Positions 7,349 through 16,500 of a DNA stretch of 16,589 bases are shown here, in pieces. The stretch spans positions 1 to 16,589 of the forward strand of contig CALQJX020000037.1 in assembly GCA_943331005.2 (NCBI GenBank), read 5' to 3'. Position 1 is the stretch's first letter, and every line of letters begins with the position of its first letter. A model generated the notes under the pieces. That model saw only the letters and a list, made by a program, of their open reading frames with translations. It was not told where the DNA came from and did not search any database. The translations under genes were made by a program, and so were the position numbers. Origin of the DNA: Bordetella parapertussis (lineage in GTDB: Bacteria > Bacteroidota > Bacteroidia > Chitinophagales > Chitinophagaceae).

Positions 7349-7371
7349 ACAATATGCAAATTGCATATTGT
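7349..7371. promoter_or_regulatory. 23-bp perfect palindrome upstream of the giant gene
   Basis: The 11-bp arms ACAATATGCAA (7349-7359) and TTGCATATTGT (7361-7371) flank a single A. It lies about 190 bp before the giant gene's start. Odd-centred, AT-rich symmetry of this kind is typical of dimeric regulator sites. On the minus strand it is followed by six T, so a weak leftward terminator is an alternative, but no gene reads leftward into it. Confidence 0.5.
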
Positions 7372-7472
7372 ATTGATGTTAATTGATTAAAATATAAATA
7401 AACACCTCCTAAAAGCGCAAAAAAACAAGTTTTAGAGAAGAAATAACCATAAAAGACTACTAACACAAGTGG

Positions 7473-7502
7473 TTTAAGTGGAAACTCAAAGTTATAATTT
7501 TA
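7473..7502 (+). promoter_or_regulatory. possible Bacteroidota promoter of the giant gene
   Basis: TTTA (7473-7476), an 18-bp gap and TAATTTTA (7495-7502) each differ by one base from the TTTG / TAnnTTTG consensus. Transcription would start near 7509, leaving a leader of about 54 nt. The region is so AT-rich that chance matches are likely. Confidence 0.28.
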
Positions 7503-7562
7503 CAAGCTAATATGTTATGTAATTATACTTATTAAAAACAATCAACTACTCACACTTGTAAT

Positions 7563-10500
7563 ATGAAGCATAAAATAATATTTCTCTTATCAATACTGTG
7601 CATTACTGCAGTTTTAGCTAAAAAACCTGCTAACTCTTTGCATGGTAATGAAAGCAAAAAAACAATACCCACTCAAATAAAAATTGACCGCAGCAATAAA
7701 GCGGGCAAACAGAATTTTGGTGCTTCAAAAATTATTTCATTCATAGAAAATGCAGGACAGATAAAGGATCAAAATCACAAATACAGAAATGATATTCAGT
7801 TCGGCTTGCAAGCAACTGCAGGGCTCAACATTTTCATAGGTAATGGAGCGATTCATTATCAGTTCAGCAAACTGGTAAACAACAATCAAACAGCAACATT
7901 ATATTCAGAAAACAAGGAAAAAGAAGCCACAAGTACATTCGATATGTATAGAATGGATGTAGAGCTGGTAGGAGCTAATAAAAATGCAGCAATAGTTCGC
8001 GAAAACAAGACAGACTACAAAGAGAATTACTGCAATGATTTATCTGGTAAAGGTTTTATTACAGCATCGTCTTATAGCAAAATAACCTACAAAAATATCT
8101 ATCATGAAATAGACTGGGTTCTCTATGTGAAAGATAACAAATTGAAACATGAATTCATTGTACACAAAGGTGGATCTGCAGCTGATATTAAGATAAAATA
8201 CGGAGGAGCTGAGAAACTAGAGATCAATAAACAAGGCGCACTTGTAGCTACCACAGAACATGGAATAGTAACAGAAGATGCACCTGTTTCTTATCTGGCA
8301 GCCGGCAAAGAAATACACACTGAATATGAATTGAAAGGCAATTATGTACAATACAAACTCGACTCCTATGAAGGAGAACTTACCATAGACCCGGGTATTG
8401 CCTGGGCTACCTATTATGGTGGTACTGGGGACGATCGTGGAAAAGCAATCGGATCGGACCAGGCGAATAATGTGTTCATGGGTGGCCACACAACGAGTAC
8501 CGCCAACATAGCCACATCCGGAACCTACCAGACAACATATAATGCAAGTACAGACGGGTTCATCACTAAATTCAACGTTCTTGGTATCCGGGTGTGGGCT
8601 ACCTACTTTGGTGGATCGGGAACAGATGTGATAGACGGCGTGAGAATAGATAAAGAAGATACTGCTCGCATATACGTATGTGGAACCACTACCAGTTCAT
8701 CAGGTATAGCAACAAGCGGAGCCAGCAGCACTACGTATGGTGGAGGCACCACGGATGGATTTGTTGCGCGGCTTAATAAAACAGGACAAATTGTGTGGGC
8801 TACCTACCTCGGAGGATCAGCAGCGGATAGTGCTAAAACTATGACCATAGATTACGATAACAATATTTATATTGGAGGATACACAGAGAGCTCGGCCTCT
8901 ATAGCCACATCAGGTGCCCATCAGACTTCGTTTGGCGGCGGCGCATCAGATGGTTTTATCGTCAAATACGATAGTTCAGGAAACAAGATATGGGGCACCT
9001 ACTATGGGGGTACCGGGGTTGATGTCACTAATGCATTGGATGTAGACATAGCCGGTAATATTTTCATGGCCGGTGCAACAACGAGCTCAACCGGAATTGC
9101 GACCACCGGAACGCATCAGACAACGATTTCAACAGGAAACGATTTTATGGTTGCAAAATTCCGTAAGACCGGAACCAGGGTGTGGGGAACATATTATGGC
9201 GGAACGGGTACAGACATAGCGAATGCTATTTCTACCTCGCCTCTTGACACAAACAGTATATTTGTTATCGGTCAATCCAATTCTTCGGGACTTGCATCTA
9301 CCGGAGCACAGCAAACTACTAACAGTAATCCAAATCCGGATGCCTTCTTGCTGAAATTGGGAGCTATGGGCACCCGATTGTGGGCAACATACATGGGAGG
9401 GCCATCAAACACAGACTATGGCACGGGAACTAAAGTTGACAGTGCGGGCGATGTGTACATGGTAGGGTATACTAATAGTACAAGTAATATTACTACCTCA
9501 GACGCATTGATACCTGCCTTTAACGGAACAGGAGGTGCTGCCAATTTTGATGTTTTTCTCCAAAAATACAACGGAAGCACTGGATCTAGAATTTACGGAA
9601 CATTCTATGGTGGCGTGTTACATGATGTAAGCTATGATGTGGCAATAGATAACTACAGCAATGTTTACCTTACGGGGATGACCAACTCAACCGCAGGTAT
9701 AAATTCTACCGGTGCACACCAAACTGCAAATGGTGGCGGAACCTACGATGCGTTTGTTATCAAATTCAGTTTTGGCGCTCCTATTACAGGCACTTTTGTT
9801 ACCTGCGTTGGTGGCAACACTACACTAAGCAACATATCTCCCGGAGGAACATGGAGCAGCACCAATACCGGTGTAGCTACAGTAGGGTCTTCTTCAGGAA
9901 TTGTAACAGGTGTAGCCGCAGGTACTGCTACCATTTCTTATATTGCCGGCAGCTATGTGATCAAGACCGTAACCGTGGTAGCTGCACCAAACATTACAGC
10001 AGTAAGTCCATTGGCCGGTATTGCAACATCATCTGTAACTATTACAGGTACTTCATTTGATGCAACGACCACCAATAACAAAGTATTTTTCGGAGCTACT
10101 CAAGCAACTGTCAATACAGCATCGATGACATCTGTTGCTGTATCCCTGCCAATAGGTGCTACATTTGGACCGGTAACATTGAAAACATCAGCATGTAATG
10201 CCACCTCCTTTTCGCCATTGCCATTTTTACCTACTTACAACAATAGCACGTTTGCGCCAAACACTTTAAATCTTGCAACAAAAGTTGATCTGACAACCGG
10301 CACACTACCCTATATCGTTTCAATTGGTGATGTGGATGGCGATGGGAAGTCTGATATTGTCGTTGCAAATTTTTCTAGCAATACTGTTTCTGTTTTCAGG
10401 AACACCAGTACGAGCGGATCTATCAGCACAGGTTCATTTGCTGCGAAAGTAGATTTCAGTACCGGCACTGGCCCCTATTCTGTGAAAATAGCAGATATGG

Positions 10501-13500
10501 ACGGAGATGGTAAAATAGATCTGATAGTTACAAACAGGACATCAAATTCTATCTCTGTTTTGAGGAATACAAGTACATCAGGCTCTGTTTCTTTTGAAAC
10601 AAAAGTAGATTTTACATCAGGTAACTCACCAAGCGGATTAGTAATAGATGATTTTGATGAAGATGGCAAACCAGATATCGCTACTGCAAATCATGCTTCA
10701 TCTACCGTATCCGTACTCAGAAACACTAGCACATCGGGTTCAGTTTCTTTTGCAACAAAGGTTGATTTTACAACTGGTACTACCCCCAGAATTCTGACAT
10801 CAGGAGATATTGATGGTGATGGGAAATCTGATATTGCAGTTGGAAATACCGGCACCACAACTGTTTCGGTGTTACGTAATACCAGTTCTGCAGGTACTAT
10901 CACCGCTGGTTCATTTGCTGCTAAAGTTGATTTTACGGTTGGCACTTCACCATGCGAGCTAATACTGGCAGACATAGATGCTAGCGGCAAGACAGATCTG
11001 GTAGTTGTAAACAACTCTTCAGGTACAGTATCTGTTTTAAGAAATACCAGTACATCAGGAGCCATGACAGCTGGCTCTTTTGCTACTAATGTTGATTTCA
11101 ATGTAGGCACTTCACCTTTTGGCCTGGCCATTGGCGACATAAATGGCGACTCAAAACCAGATGTAGTTGTAGGCAATAGCGGATCAGCTTCTCTTTCAAT
11201 TCTTAGAAATACTGCTACTTCGGGCACAATAACAACTGGTTCATTTGATGCTAAAGTAGATTATACTACAAATACAACACCTTATTTTGTGGCAGTTGGC
11301 GACATAGATGGAGATAATGAGCCTGAAATTGTAGTTGCCAACGCCGGATCAAACAATATTTCAATATTCAGAAACGATCCGCTTCCCAATAACACAGGAA
11401 CTGCATCGGTATGTATTGGCAACACAACTACATTAAGCAATACATTTTCAGGAGGTACCTGGAGCAGTGGGAATGCCGCAGTAGCAACTATAGGATCTGC
11501 CAGCGGAGTAGTGAGTGGTATTGCTGCAGGCACTGCATTGATATCATACACTGTAATGGGCAATCCGGCAACTACAATAGTTACTGTTAATGCTTTACCA
11601 ACTATAGGTGGCTTGTCAAATGTGTCTATATGTACTGGTAGCAATACTACATTAACTGCCTCTGGCGCATCCACCTATAGCTGGTCGCCTTCAACAGGCT
11701 TGTCTGCAACAACTTTGGCCGGCGTTACAGCAACACCTACTACTACCACTACTTACACAGTATCCGGCACTAATACTAACGGATGTGTGAATACAGGAAA
11801 TGTGACAGTAACAGTAAATTCAATTCCAACAATAAGTGCTGGTGCGGCTTTAGTAATATGTCAGGGCAGTTCTACTACCATAACAGGGTCGGGTGGCACT
11901 ACTTATAGCTGGGCGCCATCATCGGGCCTGTCTGCAACAACAGGAACCAGTGTTACAGCTACACCAACTGTAGCAACTACTTATACAGTAACCGGCACTA
12001 CTTCCGGCTGTAGCAGTACAGGGACTGTGAATGTATCTTTTGCATCAGCTCCTACAGTAACATCGGTTAGTCCGCTTATCGGTTATCCTTCTTCGTCGGT
12101 AACTATTACCGGCACCAATTTCCAAACAACAGCAGCAAATAACATAGTTTATTTCGGTGCTACTCAGGCAAGCGTCAGCAGTGCTTCAGCTACTTCACTT
12201 ACCGTAACTGTACCTACCGGGGCAACTTTTGCACCGGTTACTGTAAACAGGTCCGGCTGTAATCTGAATGCTTTGTCGCCGCAGCCCTATCTGCCTTCAT
12301 ACGATGGCAGTTCATTTGCGTCCGGTTCCATAAATCTTAACGCAAAGGTTGATCTTACATCCGGCACACAACCATTCAGTGTGGCAATTGGTGATCTGGA
12401 TGGAGATGGGAAATCTGATATAGTGGTTGCAAATAACGGAACTACCAATGTTTCTGTTTTCAGAAATACCAGCACCAGCGGATCTATAAGTTCTGGTTCA
12501 TTTGCTGCTAAAGCAGATTTCACAACAGGCACGAGCCCTTACTCAGTAAGAATAGCAGATATTGATGGCGATGGTAAAAGAGATATCATCGCTACAAACT
12601 GGACTTCAAACACTATCTCTGTTTTGAGAAATACCAGCACATCAGGTACTATTTCCTTTGCCGCTAAAGTAGATTTCACAACAGGTACCACCCCTGGTGG
12701 ATTAGCAATAGCTGATCTTGACGGAGATGGTAAACTCGATGTTGCAACCGGAAACTACGGTGCATCTACTGTATCAGTTTTCAGGAACACCAGCACATCA
12801 GGTTCAATTTCGTTTGCAACAAAGGTTGATTTTACAGCAGGTACCCAATCAACTCTTTTGACATCTGGAGATATAGATGGAGATGGAAAATCTGATCTTG
12901 CAGTTTCAAACTTCGGAACAACAACCGTATCAATACTGCGTAATACGAGTACCTCTGGCATAATAAATGCTGCATCTTTTGCGGCTAAAGTAGACTTTAC
13001 GGTTGGCAGTTCACCATTTGAGCTTATGTTGTCTGACATAGATGCGAGTGGGAAACCAGATCTGGTAGTTGTCAACCAACACTCGGCGTCAATATCAGTG
13101 CTAAGAAATACCAGTACTTCAGGCACTATAGGAGCCGGTTCGTTTGCAGCTAGAGTGGATTTCACTTTGGGCACTTACCCTTCTGGCCTGGCCATTTGTG
13201 ATATTGATGGCGATAGCAAACCTGATGTAGTTGTTGGTAATAGTGGATCTGCTTCATTATCAATTCTTAGAAATACCGCAACTTCGGGTGCAATAACTTC
13301 TGGTACATTTGCAGCTAAAGTTGATTTTACTACAAATACAACACCTTACTTTGTTGCTTCCGGTGATTTGGATGGTGATGGAAAGCCGGACATTGTTGCA
13401 GCGAATTCTGCATCAAATAATCTATCTGTTTTCAGGAACAATCCGCTTAACGGCAATACAGGTACGGCTTCGGTGTGTGTTGGTAGCAATACTACGCTGA

Positions 13501-16500
13501 GCAATGCCACAAGTGGTGGTACCTGGAGTAGCGGTAGCACGGGTATAGCTACTGTAGGCTCTGCCACAGGGGTAGTTACCGGTGTAGCTGCAGGTACTGC
13601 AAGCATTTCTTATAATGTTTTGGGGGGTAGTGTTGTAACGATAGTTACAGTTAATCCGGTTCCTTCTATCACTACAGGGGCAGCTGCTATATGTAATGGC
13701 GCATCAACTAGCCTTACAGGCAGCGGAGGTTCTTCCTATTCCTGGTCGCCTTCTGCAGGTCTGTCTGCAACTACAGGATCGGTGATTACTGCCTCACCTA
13801 CAGTAACAACTACCTATACAGTAACTGTACCAAATGACTATGGCTGTACTTATACCGCAACAGCTACCATTACGGTAAACGCTTTACCAACAGTAAGTGC
13901 CGGATCGTCTGTCGCTATTTGCCCTGGTTCTTCTACTACACTCACTGCCTCTGGCGCATCCACCTATAGCTGGGCGCCGGCAACGGGTTTGTCTGCAACT
14001 ACGGGTGCCAGCGTTTCGGCTACTCCAACTATTACTACTACATACACGGTAACCGGTACTAATTCATTAAGTTGCACAGCTACCGCCAGTGTTACGGTTA
14101 CAGTAAAGGCAGTGCCTACTATAACATCGGTTAGTCCGCTTATCGGTTATCCTTCTTCATCGGTAACTATTACCGGCACCAATTTCGAAACGACTACCAC
14201 CGATAATCTAGTTTATTTCGGTGCTACGAAGGCAACTGTTTCGTCTTCTTCAGCTACTTCTCTTTCGTTAACAGTACCTACGGGTGCAACTTTTGCACCG
14301 GTTACTGTAAACAGATCGGGCTGTAATCTGAATGCTTTGTCGCTGCAGCCCTATCTGCCTTCATACGATGGCAGTTCATTTGCGTCCGGTTCCATAAATC
14401 TGAATACCAAGGTTGATCTTACATCCGGCACAACACCATACAGTGTGGCAATAGGTGATCTGGATGGAGATGGTAAACCTGATATTGCAGTTGCCAATAA
14501 TGGTAGCACTACTATTTCTGTTTTCAGAAATACAAGTACTAGCGGATCCATAAGTTCTGGTTCATTTGCTGCTAAAGTAGATTTTAGCACCGTTTCAGGT
14601 AGTTATTCAATAAAAATAGCAGATATAGATGGAGATGGAAAAAGAGACCTGATCGTCACAAATTGGACTGCAAATGTTGTTTCTGTTTTTAGGAATACCA
14701 GCACATCAGGTAGTATTTCTTTTGCAACTAAAGTTGATTTTGCATCTGGTAGCCAAACTGACGGATTAGTAATAGATGATTTTGACGGAGATGGTAAACT
14801 CGACATTGCTACTGCAAATTATGCTGCATCTACCGCATCTGTGCTTAGGAATACCAGCACATCAGGGTCAGTTTCGTTTGCTACAAAGGTCGATTTCGTA
14901 ACAGGAAGTTCGCCGTTTATTCTGGCATCGGGAGATATAGATGGTGATGGGAAGAGTGATCTTGCTGTTGCAAATTATGGCACCACAACTGTATCTGTTT
15001 TACGTAACACGAGTACCTCTGGCATAATAAACACTTCATCTTTTGCGACTAAAGTTGATTTTACGGTTGGCAGCGGTCCATGTGAGCTTATCTTATCAGA
15101 TATAGATGGTAATGGCAAATCAGATCTGGTAGTTGCTAATTACACTTCTGCTACTATTTCTGTACTCAGGAACACCAGTACATCAGGTACAATAGCAGCT
15201 GGTTCATTTGCCGCTAAGCAAGATTTTGCAACCGTCTCAAGTTCATTTGGTTTAAGTATCGGCGATTTTAATGGAGACGCAAAGCCGGACATTGTTGTTG
15301 CAAGCCCAACAGCTAATTCAATGTCTGTTTTCAGAAACACGGCTTCTTCCGGTAGTATAAATTCCGGTTCATTTGCTGCAAGAGTTGATTTTACAACAAA
15401 TGGCACACCCTATTTTGTTGCTGCCGGTGATCTGGATGGTGATGGAAAGCCGGACATTGTTGCTACTAACTCAGGTTCAGCTAACCTTTCTATTTTCAGG
15501 AACAATCCACTTGCCGGTACTACGGGTACGGCTACGGTATGCGTTGGTAGTACTACTACGCTGAGCAATGCCACAAGTGGTGGCACCTGGAGCAGCGGCA
15601 GTACAGGTATTGCTACTGTAGGCTCTGGCACAGGTGTAGTTATCGGTGTTGCGGCAGGTACTGCACTCATATCCTATACTCTTTCCGGCAGTCCTGTAAC
15701 TACAATTGTTACAGTTAATCCGGTTCCTACTATCAGTGCCGGTGCAAGTGTTGTGCTATGTACCGGTAATTCGGCTAATCTTACAGCCACAGGCGGTAGC
15801 ACTTATTCGTGGTTGCCGGCAACAGATCTTTCTGCCACAACCGGTTCAGGCGTATCTGCTTCACCCACTGTTACTACTACCTATACAGTTACAGGAACTA
15901 ATACATTATCCTGCAGCAATACTTCTACTGTTACAGTATCGGTGGTCAATACTACACCTACCTCAGTAACGGCTTCAGCTTCACCCGGTTCTTTATGCAG
16001 CGGCGCCAATCTTACACTTACGGGTTCGGCTACTACTACTGCCGGTACCATAAGCTATGCATGGGCCGGGCCTAACAGCTATACTGCTACTACTCAGAAT
16101 CCGGCATCATTAGGTGTTACCACTGTAAGCGCGGGTGTGTATACCATTACCGCAACCAATGTATGTGGCTCTACTACAGCAGTTTCTTCAACTGTTACTG
16201 TCAACACAGTGCCATCAGTTGCTGCCATATCGGGTGCAACAAATATTTGTTCGGGTACCACCACCACTTATACCGATTCAACATCAGGGGGCACATGGTC
16301 TTCTTCTAATACAGCCACCGGAACCATCAATAGCAGTACGGGTGTACTAACGGGTATTTCAGTAGGCGCCTATACGGTGAGCTATACTGCTACCAATACC
16401 TGTGGTACTACGGTTGTAACAAAAGCAGTATACGGCTACCTTACACCTTCCATCGGTGTTTCGGTAGGTTCTGCCAGTTCTTGTGTGGGCAGTGCTACTA

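Larger units (their letters stand above)
6687..7562. other. long intergenic region without a convincing gene
   Basis: 876 bp between the beta-CASP gene and the giant gene. Apart from the doubtful minus-strand ORF, all frames are broken by stops. The minus strand between about 7000 and 7260 has short stop-separated stretches but no motif I can assign. From about 7330 the composition becomes strongly AT-rich, as expected of a promoter region, and includes a 23-bp palindrome and a weak promoter-like pair. No tRNA, rRNA, transposase or strong terminator hairpin is evident. Confidence 0.6.

Noticed and set aside
7335..7371. Leftward intrinsic terminator (palindrome followed by six T on the minus strand)
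   Set aside because: The stem is almost entirely A/T with a minimal loop, and no minus-strand gene lies to its right; an operator is the better reading.
7563..7622. Lipoprotein signal peptide at the start of the giant protein
   Set aside because: A cysteine is present (SILCITAV), but leucine at the preceding position does not fit a lipobox; a type I signal ending in AVLA is more likely.
10302..15518. Regularly spaced similar sequences that might suggest a CRISPR array or tandem satellite
   Set aside because: Repeats are 156-165 bp, imperfect, in frame and encode FG-GAP blades; there are no short identical repeats with unique spacers.
10475..15670. Many minus-strand ORFs of 60-180 codons with repeated VKSTLAANEP-like and VFLKTET-like peptides
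   Set aside because: They are antisense shadows of the repeated blades in the giant plus-strand gene; their periodicity follows the blade repeats and none has its own start context.
9851..16350. Short plus-strand ORFs in other frames within the giant gene
   Set aside because: Out-of-frame readings of threonine- and serine-rich repeat DNA; the main frame is continuous and gives recognisable domains.
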